From: Oxyruncus cristatus
Lineage: Eukaryota > Chordata > Aves > Passeriformes > Cotingidae
Length of the DNA: 64,000 nucleotides
Direction of reading: 5' to 3'
Assembly: GCA_013399855.1 (NCBI GenBank)
Contig: VXAY01002891.1
Span: 125,300-189,299, forward strand
Shown here: positions 14,301-27,800 of the stretch, piece by piece
How the letters are laid out: the number at the start of each line of letters is the position of its first letter
Position numbering within the stretch: position 1 is the stretch's first letter
Notes under the pieces: model-generated
Told to the model about the DNA's origin: nothing
What the model saw: only the letters and a program-made list of their open reading frames with translations
Databases searched by the model: none
Position numbers and translations under genes: made by a program

Positions 14301-17300
14301 GCTGTAAAACCTCCTGTTCATCCTCGGGGCTGGGCAAAGCTCCCTCCAAAACCACCACAGCTCCAGTGTTCAGAGCTGAGCTGGGAATTACCAAGGGACT
14401 ATGATCAACAAAACCTGTTTATAAAGGGTGTCACTGGGGAAAATTCACCCCATGAAGGGTCCTAACGGGTCTCTGTGCCTGCAGGATGCTGATGAGCCAG
14501 ACCCCTGACCCTGATCCCACCTTACACATTCCCATTGGGTCAACTTTACACTGAACAGTAAAGGCCTAAAACTGGTTTAGTAAAGCCAGACACCTTGCCA
14601 AGAATTGTAACCTCACTCTGACCTCAGGAGATGTCTCCTCCCACCTGAAAGATGAATAAATGCCTGGCACTGCCAGACTGATTGAAGTGGTATGTGAACA
14701 TGGCATGGATGCCCAGCTGCATTATGAAATGGAAATATGCACCTCAACCCCTGTGAAAAGACAGGCAAGGCAAGAGGAGCTTCCTTAGGGGGAAGAAGAG
14801 CAAAGTGCTGGAGCCCCAGTGGCACCATGGGGGGAACAAGCCCCGCAGCAGCCCAGGCTCCCCCCTGCCTTCGTGGGCAAAGCTGGTGCCAGAAGCAAGT
14901 TTTCTCCTCACATTTTTTCTCCCAGCAAGACTCAAAGAATTTTAAAGTTGCTCTCACCCCAGATTTCTGCAGAGGAAGTCTCAGCTTTCTGCACTCAGAA
15001 TCACCTCTGTCCAAAGAAATAAAGAAATTTTTAAGAAAATATTCGTTGCTCAAATCACCCTTTTCTTCCATGAGCCGCAAAACCTCCCACACTCAGTGTG
15101 CCATACACAGCCAGCAGCAACACACTTATCATCCAGCTCAGAAATTAAGATATTTGAGCTTGATGTGTTCCCTGTAACACGAAATGGATGGGGGACACGA
15201 AGGGTGACAGAATCGTGGCCACAAAGGGACACTGCAAGGACCCATGCTGGGAAAGGACAGGGAGCACTCCAGGAGCCAGGTTGTGATCAGTTAAACTTGA
15301 GTTTGGCTGGGAATAATTAAGAAGGAGGTGATAATCTTCCTCTGTACCAAGTGCCCAATCTCTTCCTGGACAGGCTTTTACCTGGGAGGTGACACATTGC
15401 CAGGACAGAGATCTGGTCCCCCAATGTAGATGCCCAGGCAGCCACTTATCTGCTGCACTAACACCGTTTGCAGGACACTTCCTTTAAAGGTGAGAGAAAC
15501 AAAACACTTCTCCCTACTTTACAGTGCTGCTGTCCAAACAGCCCTGTAGGTTCTGGGGGACACACCTAAAGGAGGCAGGTGAGCTGAGGCCGATCAGGTC
15601 ATGGAGCTGCCTCTCCGGGGCCGACTGGGGAGCCAGATCCTCTTGAGAGCTTTCCCAAGAGAGATGGGCACTGCTGCTCACAGGGTGAACATCTCCCCTC
15701 CAGCCACTGCCCCCCAGTCAGTTGGGCTGGAGGGGCCCTGACCCACGTCCCAGCCCATCCTCCCCACGTGCTTCACTCCTGGCACACCACGAGCCCACAG
15801 CCAGTTACATCTACCCCTTGAGCCCCTTGCCCTTTGTCTTGTTGATGGAATAAAAGTTTTTTCCTCCCTCATTTGCTCTATCTTCTCATTTCTAGCCTAA
15901 ACCCAACGTCCTGTGCATGCAGAGAGCTCCTGAGAGCTCCACAATGCTACAGGGCCATTTCTACAACCCCAACAGGACATTCCCAAATCACCTCAACAGC
16001 CCTTGCTGGGAAGCATCTATGTCCCTGCCCAGCTTGTGGCTGGAAAGATCAGAATTTGGTTCCAAACCTTGACTGTGTCCTTCCTGAAACAAAAGGATGT
16101 AAAGCCCAAACTGTGCACCTTAGATCCTCCTGTGGTCCTCATTTCTGGCATCCCAATGGCCCTGTGTTCTATTCCAGGATGTGTTTCCCTCAGTAGCAGA
16201 GGCTCTTACCTTGGGCTTGCTCACTCACGGCCTCTGTGATGACGTTCACTGCTCACCCCACACACTGCATGTGGGGTTGTGCTGGGAATCAGGATTATAA
16301 CTAAGATGGAAAACCCGGCTGCACTGGGACAGCTGAGGGGGACCAGGTGCTGCAGGGAGACAGGAACTCCAGGGGATAACTTTGTCCCTGGGAAAGCACA
16401 CCCCGGGCTGGTTCTGTTGGGTGGTTTAAGCTCGTGTTCAGTGAACATCAGGCCACTTCTAACTGTGCCAACACAGGCATGAAGAGCGCTAAGCCCGTGG
16501 GGTGGGTGTGGCACAACACCTGATTCCAGTTTCACCTCCATCCCCAATTACCATTCATTAATCAAAACATATTTGTTATACAGGCAGAACTCCCACCAGC
16601 ATTGCCAGGTCCAGGGCTCGGGTCCTGCCAGTGTTTGCTCCCAGTGGGAGCTGCCACAGCCCCCAAGGGACCGTGCCACAGGCGGGACAATGGGGACGTA
16701 TTTTCCCCAACACAGGAACGTTGAGAAGAGTAAAAAATAACAATCCCTGGAAGAGCTGGGTGTGCAGGAGGGCTGCCCCATGGCTGCTGTGCTCCGTGGT
16801 GCAGCTTTGTGCAGCACAGGGACACATCTCCTTTGCTGGGCACAGACCCAGGGCGCGGCATCACCCCGGGGGGCTCAGGGGCTGCCCGGGGCGAGCGAGG
16901 TGGGAGAGCCCCATAAAACATCCTCCACCTCGCCAGCCAGGGGGCGGCTTTCTAATTACCCAGGTGGGCTCCTATTGTGAGGAGGGCAGCAATGCAGGAT
17001 TTGACGCCAGGGCTCTGAATGTGTCACCTGCCCAGGGCAATTTAGCAAGTGGCCTGTGCTTTATGTTCCCGTTGTCCCCAGCCACGGGGCTCGCTGCCCT
17101 GACGAGCCACGACCACACCCCTGTGGGACCTGCCGCCCTGATAAACTGATTTGTCTCACGCCTGCCTTCCCTTAAAACCCACACCGTGGTGTGAAGAGGG
17201 TTCTGTGGGTGTGTGGGGTTCTGTGTACTGCTGTTGTTGCTTTACTTGGGACAGATACCAAAATGCTTTAGGATTTTGATCATCCCATGAAAAGCACTGG

Positions 17301-20235
17301 CTGTTTGGTCACATAGCAAGAAAACAAGAAACACAGCATCAAGATTTTGTCAGTAAAGGCAAGGGGCTCCAGCTGACATTCAGAACACGGCTTTCCCAAA
17401 CAGCCTGTCCCTCAGCAGCACGGGGGGCCAGCGCAGGCCCTGGTGGTGCCTCCACACTGACAGCTCACTGCGGGGTCCAAGGCTGCCCAGAAAGACTGAC
17501 AGAGCATTTTCTGCATAACCAGGTAAATTCAACAGAATTTTCCTTTCAGACTTTTTTTTCCCCCATCAAAAACAAAACCAAAACCAAGTTTCTAGGCAGT
17601 GGGGAAACCAAAGAGAAACCACTTTCAGCAACAAAACTACCTTCAGCACCAACACTACCTTCAGCATCACCTCTCAGATGGGACCTGTGGCTCGGGTGAC
17701 CCAGGGTGTGACCAGGGGGTTGTTCCCACGGGTGATGGGGGAGCGTCCAGCCCTGCAGCCCCCCAGAGCCTGGCTGGTGACTTGTGGAGCAAAGCACCAA
17801 CACCAGCTTCTGAACAGCTCTGCCACTGGGATCAAAAGGACCACCCACCTCCGTGCCTCAGTTTACCCGACTGCAAACAGAGACGTGTATGTTCGGTCTC
17901 TCTCACAGCAAGGAGGTTGCACTTGCATTCTGTAAGTGCAAAACTGAGTAACACGGCAGGACCAAAGTCTGCTTTTGCCTGAGGTGGGAAAGCCCAGCAG
18001 CAATCCGACTGGGATCACTGCAGTCCTTGCTGGATGACCTGCAGAAGTGCTGCCTCCCACTCGCCAGGGCTGAGCTGTGAGTGTGGAAAAAACCTGCAGC
18101 GGGGCAGGGAAGGCTTGTCCCAGCACGCTGCTTTGTTTGCTGACAACCAGTGCAAGTGACAACTTTAGGAGTGACTTTTGAGATTCCTGTGACTTTAATT
18201 GGAAAGGACATTTTTAATAGCCCAAGAGCTGTGCGGTCCTGCCAGCGGCTGCTCACGCCCAGGGACGCTGCTGTTCTCCTGGCATGTGATAGGAATATCA
18301 TGTGTGAACTGACAGAACAGACACACCAATGCTTTTTTAGCTGCACAGGCTCTCTCACACAAGGAGAAGGAAACCCATCAGTGTGCCCTCAGGGACAGCC
18401 AGGCACAAACCCCGAAATTACCTGTGTGCATGTAGAAAATGCACAGCAGATTTCCAAGCCCTATGCATGGGCTTTAATCAATGAGCTTCCCTGATACATG
18501 GGAAACACTTCATTCCCAGTAATTGTCCTTTGACAGCTCTAACAAGTAGGATCTGGTCGGGATGGTAATGATTAAAACGCTGACTCACAGAGGGGTTTCC
18601 ATGCTGGCGGGACTGCACCAGCTTTGTGCTCACTTGGAAGGTATTTTGCATCCCTGCTTCTCAACCAATCTGCAATTTTAATCCTCTGGTTGCAAACGGG
18701 TTGTTTGTGGCTTTGCCCAGATGACTCCAGGTTTCCCTGCTGCAGGGTAGGCAGGGAGAGGGCTCTGCCCTGGCTCAAGGGTGGGCAGAGGGACAGGGAG
18801 AGTCCCTGTGCTTTCTGCAGCCGGGAGCAGTGAGGAGCTGCTCTGCCTGCTCGGGGCAGGAGGGAGTGACAGGTCCCAGCAGCGGGACCTGAGCCCTTAG
18901 ACCTGCACTTCAGACACCAGCACTGCAAGGTGTCAAACCCCAGAGCAGGTTGCTGGCTCTGCTCTGCTGCATTTCATGGCAATACAGCAAAGTACTTCAC
19001 AAAGGTGTTCAAGCTGCAGCCTCCTGCCCGGCCATAGTGCCACTGGCTGCTGCTGCTCAGCTGCCTGTGAGGATGGGGTTCATCCCTGTGTGGCCCCTTC
19101 TGCTCCCGGGGCGGCCCCACAGGTGCCTCGTGCAGTGCAGTCCCATTCCCTCGAGCCTCACTTTTGCAGCCCCTTCGATTAACACAGGGAAATAGGTGTG
19201 CCCAGAGGTCGGGCAGGGGGCTGCGAGGAGGAGGAGGAGGAGGAGGACAGAGGCTGTGCCTCTGTGCCATGGGGCAGTACCAGGCAGAGCTGTTGGGACT
19301 GCTGGCATGGCACAGCGCTGCTTTGGGGCCAGGCACCCACTCTGCCCCACGGAGCAGCCAGGATCCCTACCCAGGGTGAGCCAGCCCCCAGTGGGACCAT
19401 TCACCCACAGGAAAACAGACTCAGCAGTTTCCAGGAGCACCATCTCCCTGTTTCTCCACGCGCAGCATCACAGCACCTCACAGCCCTTAAGGACACTGGC
19501 CATAGCTATTAAAAGGCTTTTTTGGGTTTCCTCTGCTGAGGGTTTTTCTTTCCTGAGCACAGCTGATGGCTCAGCAGTGACAGAGGCCCCTCACTCTGCT
19601 CAGGCTACGGGCAGCTCCTGCCCATGGAGAGGGAGCAGCGGCCGTGCCTTTGCTGCAGCAGCTTTTACCGTAAGGAAATTGCCAACCCCAGAAAACTGTT
19701 CCCCTAATTACAGCGTTGGAGCATGGAGAAAACCACAAAAATGATTCACACAGTGTTCCCAAGCTGCAGCCGCGTAAATTAGAGAGATCTCCCAGCGCTC
19801 CCGAGCTGCGCTCGCTGTTATCGGGATGGAAATGCAGGAACTTTCATCATAAAGAGGCGAGAAGGGGAAAAAAACCTGCCGTTAAACGCATCTCTGCAAG
19901 CCAAGGAGACCTGGGAGGTCTATCCCCTATAGATCCTTACAGAAGGGCTGTTGAAACTCCTTGGGGAGTTCTCATAGGAGCGGGCAGGCGGATAGCAGGG
20001 AAACTATAGAGATGCATCAGCTTGTTATTTCGGAGGGACATGGGAACAGAGCCTCTGCTGCCAGCAGAGGATGAAAAGGAGAAGGCAAGAGGACTTGGGG
20101 CGAGCAGAAAGGGATGGCTGGTGGCAGGGAAGAGAGTTAAAAGTGTCCCATTGTTAGGGAAGTTTGCTCTCCCTCAGACCATCCCGCTCCCAGGGACACC
20201 GCGCCGCCTTTTGAAGTGCAACCTTAGGCGGTTCC
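8400..20235. other. Intergenic region between beta-thymosin gene and WNT8A
   Basis: About 12 kb of moderately GC-rich sequence holds several long stop-poor frames (for example around 11.5-12.5 kb and 14.0-14.4 kb). All lack family resemblance, and local CAG/CTG richness explains them. A (GAG)n run lies at 19225-19247. No CR1 or LTR was recognised with confidence here. The last 0.5 kb (about 19.74-20.24 kb) is CpG-containing and repeat-free and may hold WNT8A regulatory sequence. Confidence 0.55.
19225..19247 (+). repeat. (GAG)n short tandem repeat
   Basis: About seven and a half copies of GAG/AGG in a GC-rich intergenic stretch. It is a simple microsatellite with no coding context. Confidence 0.85.
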
Positions 20236-20239
20236 TTGT

Positions 20240-20360
20240 CACCCATTGGAGAGGGAGCTTTTTTACCACATTAAGTCATTGGGTAGGAAATGAATGGGGG
20301 GTTTTGACTATTCACAACTTCACCTTATAAATATCAGGGCTGGAGGTTCCTGCAGCTTTC
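20240..20360 (+). promoter_or_regulatory. WNT8A core promoter: TATA box with two inverted CCAAT boxes
   Basis: A TATAAAT element lies at 20326-20332, 150 bp before the WNT8A start codon. Two inverted CCAAT boxes (ATTGG) lie upstream at 20245-20249 and 20278-20282, about 45 and 80 bp before the TATA box. This spacing is typical of NF-Y/TATA promoters and predicts transcription starting near 20355-20360, with a 5'UTR of about 125 bases in the first coding exon. The elements are seen directly; their use is inferred. Confidence 0.65.
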
Positions 20361-20482
20361 CTCCATCCCCGTAGCTCACCTTGGGAAGGAGCGGAGGGAG
20401 GCGGCCCTGCTTGCTGGGAGACCTGTGGTGCGGAGAGCTACGGATCAGCCAAAGGGATCCAACCCTGCTCCTTGGGACAGCC

Positions 20483-23400
20483 ATGAAGAGAAGGACCTTC
20501 CTCATCCTCTCCATCACGGGGTTCTACAGTGCCATTCTCCACACAGCAGCATGGTAGGGTCCAACTCAGTGGGAAGGGCATTTTTTTAGGGATGCTCCTC
20601 AGCCTGTGGTAAGCTCTGTGATTCATTTTCTTTTCTTTGTTTCAGGTCTGTGAATAACTTCCTGATGACAGGACCTAAGGTAATTAACACATGGACTGTC
20701 AGGAATTTAAGTGGAGTGATTTTGTTTTGCAAATGGGAAATAGTGCTTTTCCAAGGAACCAGGCTTCCTGGGGCATATCCCAGGCTCCAAGTCCTGACAA
20801 GTATAAGAGGGAAAGGACCCGCAACCTGTTTATGTCTGTTTTCACTGATAAATGGTGAAACGTGGTGGATTTTAACGCTGGTGTTCCCTGTGCCAGGCTT
20901 ACCTGACGTACTCCAGCAGCGTGGCAGCCGGGGCGCACAGCGGGATGGAGGAGTGCAAGTTCCAGTTCGGGTGGGAGCGCTGGAACTGCCCCGAGAGCGC
21001 CCTGCAGCTCTCCACACACAACCGGCTCCGCAGCGGTGAGTGCACCTCCACCTGCCCCCCAGCATCCCTGCCCCAGCTGGGATGTGCCCTGGAGAGGGCT
21101 GCTGCTGCTGCCAGTCAAATTGACTGACGGAGAAGGGCTTTGCCGCCCCAAAAGCCGCAGTTGTTTTCCCTCTGTCTGTATTAAGTGCTGTCGTAATTAG
21201 CACTAAAATTTTCCTAGGGCTCCCAGGCTCTCTCTGCATCCCTATCCATGCTAGGCTAGAGCTCAGTCCTCCCTGCAGTGCTGCTCCACGGGTTTGCTTC
21301 TGTCACTTTGAGTACAGCATCCCGGGGAGTGCAGTGTCAGAGACACCCGAGCTTCCAGTGGGGAGAAGCACAGGAGAGACGAAGGGAGAAACCAGAGGTG
21401 TGCACTAAGAAACTGTTTTTGTAAGAAAGTTGTAGATATTTTTAAGTATTATCTACTTCAACAGGCAGGAATCTCCTCTTCCCCAGAGCAACATCTGTAT
21501 TGGGATCTGTTTGGAGAGCCAAAAAGAACTAGATCAGGAGTGTGGGAGCAGACAGCTGTTAGCACAGGTTCCAAGGATCAATGCTTATTTTCCCCAGGAG
21601 GCAAGATCAAAGCACAACATACCCCCAGGCAGGGAAGGAGTGCCAGGTGAAGGGAGCCATAACTCACCTTGGGCAGAGCATTGCCTTAAGATCCTACCCT
21701 TGCCAAGAAGTTCCATCCCCTGCATGGACACCTCCATAATATTGTGCCAAATTGCTGTAACCAACGACGCTGAAGCCTGAAAAAATCCAGTCATGAGCAT
21801 TTCATTTCCGTAGCACTTTACCTTTTTTCACAAACTTGGAGGGGGGTATTACCTTTTTTCACAAACTTGGAGGGGGGTATTTTCTTCCTGCCCCTTTGCA
21901 GCACGGGAGATCTTCATCCCTGATAATCCGGGGCTGATGTCTGCGCTAGCCTGTGACAGCTTTTCCTCCCCTCTCCCCCAGCTACCCGGGAAACCTCCTT
22001 TGTGCACGCCATCAGCTCTGCTGGTGTCATGTACACCCTCACCAGGAACTGCAGCCTGGGGGACTTCGAGAGCTGCGGCTGTGACGACTCCAGGAACGGC
22101 CGTGTGGGTGAGCTGCCACCCCCCAGACACACCCACACCCTCTCTCCATCCCCACGCGGATTTCGGGGCAGAATTTGGCAGTTCTGGGCTCAACCTGTGC
22201 CTGTCTTGCAGGTGGCCGAGGCTGGGTCTGGGGAGGATGCAGCGACAACGTGGAGTTTGGGGAGAAGGTTTCCAAGCTCTTTGTGGATGCCTTGGAAACA
22301 GGACACGATACCCGTGCGCTGATCAACCTGCACAACAACGAAGTTGGGAGACTTGTAAGTCAGACTCATAATAATACTGCTAAATAATAATAATGTCTGT
22401 AATGAAAACAAAATCTGAGCGACTGGTAGGCTGCTCAGGTTCCTGATTCCAGTCCCCTGTGACAATCTAGGCCCTGTAGTGTTTGGATGGGGGAAAAAAC
22501 ACAGCCAGAATCTGGCCTGAAACCTGAACACAGGGAACCACAGTCAGAGTCGTTCCCTCTTCCAGCTCCTGCAGCTGTGCAATGCAGTTAACTGCTGGCA
22601 CACACCACTTATTCAGAAATGCACGGGGTTTGTACTCACCTAGGCTTGTCTGGCCTGCAAAACAGAGCCAGAACCACTTTCCTTGCTCTCTTCCAATATG
22701 CATTTCCAAGCTCTCTGGCCGGGAAGCCAGGTGTGAGCTGGCCCAGCTCTCAAGCTGACTGCCAGACTGCCCTGTTCCTGCCTGGGCTGTGGAAGCTCTC
22801 AGCATCTTGCCAAACCTTCTTGTCTGTAAAAACAAGGACAGCAACACTTAACATACCTATCTCATAGGGTGTGTCCAGGCTTAATCTCACATAGATACCA
22901 GCGACTGGGACCTTATAAATACCAGAGGGAGATGGGCAGATAATATCTGTGAAGTGCTTGACCTGGAGGAGATGCAGAGAGGTTGGGTATGATTATTCCA
23001 GAGCAGTTTCACACATTTTGAATGAAACCTCTGAGAGGAATGATGGGTTGTTGCTGTGATGAGCCAGGTGAGCAGCATGAGAAGGGCATGACCCAACAAA
23101 GGCACTTTTTTCCTCTCCTGGATTCTCCCACAAGGGCTGGGGGCAATAGCTTGTGCCCATTTGTTATGTCTGGCACAGATGTTTTGCAGAAGCTGAAATG
23201 AGAGCATCAGCTCATGTCTTGGAAGGACATGAAGTCACGCCGAGCATGAGCCACTTTTGACCCGTTGTCCCCAAATTATAAGCGCCTGATTTTGAGGTTT
23301 AAACGACGATGCTCTGCTGCTCCTAATTTCTCCACCTCTCCCACCGAGGCGGTGAAAGACACGATGAAACGAGCCTGCAAGTGCCACGGGGTGTCGGGCA

Positions 23401-23915
23401 GCTGCAGCATCCAGACCTGCTGGCTCCAGCTCGCCGAGTTCCGCGAGATCGGGAACTACCTGAAGATAAAATACGACCAAGCCCACAAGCTGGAGATGGA
23501 CAAGCGGCGCTTGAGGGCCGGCAACAGCGCCGACAGCCGCGGCGCCACGGCACAGGCCTTCCACCACGTCCACGCCACGGAGCTTGTCTTCCTGGAGGAC
23601 TCCCCCGACTACTGCACGAGGAACGCCAGCCTGGGCCACCACGGCACCGAGGGCCGCGAGTGCCTGCAGACCGGCAAGAACCTCTCCCAGTGGGAGAAGA
23701 GGAGCTGCCGGCGGCTCTGCACCGAGTGTGGGCTGCGGGTGGAGGAGCGGAGGACGGAGGTGGTGTCCAGCTGCAACTGCAAGTTCCACTGGTGCTGCAC
23801 CGTGCGCTGCGAGCAGTGCCGGACGCTGGTGGCCAAGCACTTCTGCACCCGCCGCGACAGCGCCGCCGCCGCCCCCAACCACATCAGGCAGAGGAACAGG
23901 GGCCACAAGAGATAA
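20483..23915 (+). CDS. WNT8A: WNT8A, secreted Wnt ligand (complete, 6 coding exons, 359 aa)
   Basis: Exons are 20483-20553, 20646-20679, 20897-21035, 21982-22107, 22212-22354 and 23349-23915, all with GT/AG introns and consistent phases. The product is a lipid-modified secreted ligand for Frizzled/LRP receptors, acting in early mesoderm, posterior and neural patterning. A hydrophobic signal peptide (about residues 1-23, [20 protein letters not shown]) precedes [17 protein letters not shown], diagnostic of the WNT8 group. [14 protein letters not shown] holds the acylated serine (S187, the same number as in Xenopus Wnt8). N-glycosylation sequons lie at N104 (NCS) and N263 (NAS). The C-terminal half has the cysteine-rich CTECGL and [16 protein letters not shown] motifs. 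The tail is basic (RQRNRGHKR) and differs from the human C-terminus I recall. Human WNT8A is 351 aa, so length fits. WNT8B is less likely because of the NME5 neighbour and overall match. Confidence 0.97.
21820..21881 (+). repeat. Perfect 31-bp tandem duplication in WNT8A intron 3
   Basis: The 31-base unit 'accttttttcacaaactt...' occurs twice head to tail with no mismatch (21820-21850 and 21851-21881), about 100 bp before the exon 4 acceptor. Perfect identity suggests a recent slippage event or an assembly duplication. Confidence 0.9.
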
Positions 23916-24708
23916 GGAGCGGCCACGGGGCCCCAGGGGGGCGCTTTGGGGCCCTCACGCTGGGGAAGGAGCATCCTGGGGTCCGCGGGGCTCAGCGGGC
24001 ACCGTGCCGGGGGATGGGGTCTCCTGCGGATGGGCGCAGCGAGACTGGGAAGCACAAGGCGCGGGCGCTGAGGGGCCACGGTCCTTCCTGCTTCCATGCT
24101 TTTTCCACAACATTTACCGGTAGCTTCTTTCTTGTTGGGAGTCACTTTATCTGTGTGTCAGACGGAGGGAAGAATTTCACGTTTTAGGTGGGCCCAACCC
24201 CTTGTGCCCCTGCCAGCAGCTCTGCCAATGCCAGGGTGGGGCTCAGCCCTGCAGCCAGAGAGTTGGGAATGGGAGCCGGGGCCAAGAGTGTGTCCAGCTG
24301 GGTGATCCCACCCCAGCAGCCCCAGGTCCCACAGCTGGGACAGCCCCGGGTCCCGGCCCTTCACGCACAGAGGCTGCTCAGCAGCGTTTCTAGAGGAAAA
24401 TTTATGCACTTTCTGATGTGAGAGGAGGTTTGGCAGTGCCGTGGTGTGTGTTACCACAACTGCAGACTTTTGAGGGCTTTGATAAGTTTACAGCCAATGT
24501 TTACAGATTTCCCTCCCCCCCCTCCTTTTTTATTCCCCTTCCTGCTTTCCGAATTTTCTATTTTGGCACAAGAAGCCCTACCCCCAATAGACAGCAGTTT
24601 CATGTATTTGTACTGGATGAAATTAAGCAGTTTACAGTTCCTATACTTTTTTTTTTTTAAATTAGCAGATAAGAATTCTGAATTCTTTATGCCTGAATGT
24701 TGTTTATT

Positions 24709-24803
24709 AATAAATTGTACCATTACTTAGCACAATCTGTTTTCACTATGTATTTTGAAGGTATCCCTTAAGAGTTAGATATTGGACTGTATTTTGCAAT
24801 AAA
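24709..24803 (+). terminator. WNT8A polyadenylation signals (two AATAAA)
   Basis: Canonical AATAAA hexamers occur at 24709-24714 and 24798-24803, about 0.8-0.9 kb after the WNT8A stop codon in an AT-rich 3'UTR that also carries a T-tract. Either could be used. Confidence 0.65.
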
Positions 24804-27800
24804 CACCACAATGAAAAGAACTGGCTTTTTCCTTTCTGGCTTCCTAGCAGTATGACTTTGGGTGCAAAATTGTCCCTTTCTGTGGGAAACCCAGCACTTC
24901 CATGAATGTCTCATCATTAATCCAAAAGCCACCAAACCCAGGGAGAGGTTTGCCCTCCTAAATCTCGACAAGTTGGCTCCAGCCTCCCGTCCCTGGAGGG
25001 TTGGCTTTAGTACCTATCACCACAATCTCACCCTTCCCAAGTGCTGACTATGCAGGCACGGCCTGGCTAAAGCAGATTTTGAAGCTCCCAAAGCCTCTTT
25101 AATTTGCCTCAACCCGACATCCCCCAGACAATGCGAGGCTGCCCCGCTTTGATGTGGAAAGCACCAACATCGGCACTCACTGCAAATTTCTTGGAGGCAC
25201 GAGAGGAACCCTTTGAACTGGGGCAGGGGAGAAAACCTGGGGACAGTTGTGAATGTGTCTGCTGGTTCCCTGCTGCTCCGGGTGCCAACAGCCCTGGAAA
25301 CGGGCAGGGAGGGCAGGAGGGGACAGCACTGGCTGCTGCTGTCCCAGGGTAGGTCCTGCTCCTGGGGGGAGCCAGAGCTGTGCCATCACCCAAGACGCAG
25401 GGCTGAGGATGCTCCACCAGGTTTGCTCTCCAGACAGGGGGAGGAGGAGGAGAGACAAGTGAAAAAACCACCCTGCAGCTCTGCCAGCTCACTGTGCCCA
25501 CACCACAAATGCTTTGATGCTATTTTATCCAGGTCTCCCTATGGCTCCTCGTGCAAACACAGCCTGGACACGCAGGAGAGCCAAGAACACGGAGCTCAAG
25601 GTGCAAAATGCACATTTGGGAAGCACAGCTGACTTCCATGCATTTATTTTATGCAAAGAGGGTCTTAGTAAAGCTGGAAGGGTGATGCCATCGGCTGGGG
25701 GGGCTTTTTTGCTGCCTTCAGAGTAGCTGTTTCTAAAATTTCCATAACTAACAGGCCACCCCACCAAAGCAAAACCCCCAAGATTTTTGCAGTGCTGCCA
25801 CAACAGCAGTTGCAACCCAACAGAATTCAGGCCAAACTGGAAATGACAAAAAAAACCCCTTTCCTGCACCTTGAGCATTGGCTGACTTTGCACAAAAAAA
25901 CCCAGACTCTCCCTTTGCAATACCCACTGTATTTGCTTGTACTGTGCTCCACGGCCCCAGGAGCTGCAGGCACAGGATGCCACCAAAATCCCACAAAATG
26001 AGGTTACACAGAGCATGGGACAGTTGCTGCTGATGTGCACTCAGAGGAGGGAAACTTTCACCAGGGTAACTCCCGAGCCCACATGAAATCCTTCTTGCTG
26101 TACACAGACAGCTGGGATAATGAACCACACAGGGAAATCCCGGGAGATGAGGGCTCTCCAGGAGCAGCAATGGTCAGGACATGCTGTGTGTCATCTTACC
26201 AGCTTTGCAGGTGCTCAGAGCACCAGACCACATCTCTGTCCCACACAGGCTCCATGCCAGGGAGACAGGGCTGCAGAGAGTAGTAAAGATACCACTGCCA
26301 AGGCCAATCCTTTTCCCAACGAGCCCTCCCATTGCCACTGACCCACAGCCAGGGCCTTGCCAAGCCAGCATTCCTATCCACCATGTTGCATTTAAATGCT
26401 GGAGGCGAACTGTTCTTCTTTGAATTTGTCTAATTGCTTTTTAAAATCCATTTACATTTCTGGCACCCAGGCTCTCTAAGGCAACGAGTGTATCCTACAC
26501 AAAAGCCAGAGACCAAATGCAAATTGAAGCAAACTCAAGAGAAAGTTACATACCATCCCATGACAACAATTTCCATTCTCTTTTTATACCTTGAAGAGGC
26601 AATACTGAGACTGAACAAACACAAAAATGGACTCCATGGCTTAGAGTGGCACCTTGCCAGAGATATTACAGTGCTGGAGAAGCTGAAGCTCCCTCGTCCT
26701 CCCCCTTGTTGCTTGGATACAACAGTCATCAATTCTCACTACATTCAGTACAAAACAATGGAAATTCAGGATCATCTTAATCCATCACGGCACTGTCAGG
26801 GAGCCCCGACACCCCTGCCCACTGCTGTGGTTTCTGTAATAGCCACACAGAACTGCCACGGGCACGGGGGGCACAGGGTAACAAACCCCGAGGCTGCCAC
26901 GGGACCCCATCCATCAGGCTGAGCTCATCGGAGCAGCTCTGGTTTTACCTGGGCACCCAACTCCTGCAGAGCAGTTCTCCGAACAGCAGAGCACACACAG
27001 CAGAGCAGAGACCTGTCACCAGCCTTGTAAAGGCTTGTTCTCCAGCTGCAGCCAACGAGCATTTGCAGGGATTGGTGACGCCTTCAAACCTGCGTGGGTT
27101 TGCTCATGATCACCCAAAGCCAGCTCCGATTCGGGACACTGATCCCAACCACCTGCAGCTCACTGCACACCTGGAGGAAGGGATGGGTTGGCTCTATGAA
27201 ACCTTGAGGAAGAACCTGACTGCTGCCCCATAGGAATACCATAGGAATGTAACAATTGCAATCACAAGGAAAAGATAGAAGTCTTAATCTGGGCTGGGCG
27301 CTGTATGAACTCCGACCACACTCTTGCTGCCTGTCCCACAGGAGCTGCCAGCACTGCTTCTCTCCTCTGAGGCCAGACTCCACACAGTACTGGGGTTTTG
27401 GGCATACCCTGGACCAGGGACACCCCACAGGGGCACTTCAGGCAGGGTTGTGGAGCTGCTTGGACAGACCTGGAGCAGCACCTGCATGTCTGAACAGCCA
27501 CTGCCACGGACAGAGCAGCCCCTGTGTAAGAACCTTGTGGGACATCAGTTGAACCAGCCTTAAATCCCTGTTGCCTTTGTGGGAGTTCAACACCAGAGTC
27601 CCAGCAGTGTATTTGTGCCCTTATTACAAGAGAGGGTTGGTTTTATTGTTAATGAAAGTGAGAAACAAATTGTGAAATAGTAGTCCAGCTATAACATTAC
27701 CACAGAGCAGGGCGTGTTTATATCAGAGGTGCCTTCTCGACTTACAGAGCATCAGAAAAACAGTGCTGGGATGTTTGTATCATGATGATAGCCCAGGCTG

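Noticed and set aside
23381..24187. 268-codon open frame overlapping WNT8A exon 6
   Set aside because: It is the +1/-1 shadow of the GC-rich WNT8A last exon and has no family match; the correct frame has all Wnt motifs.
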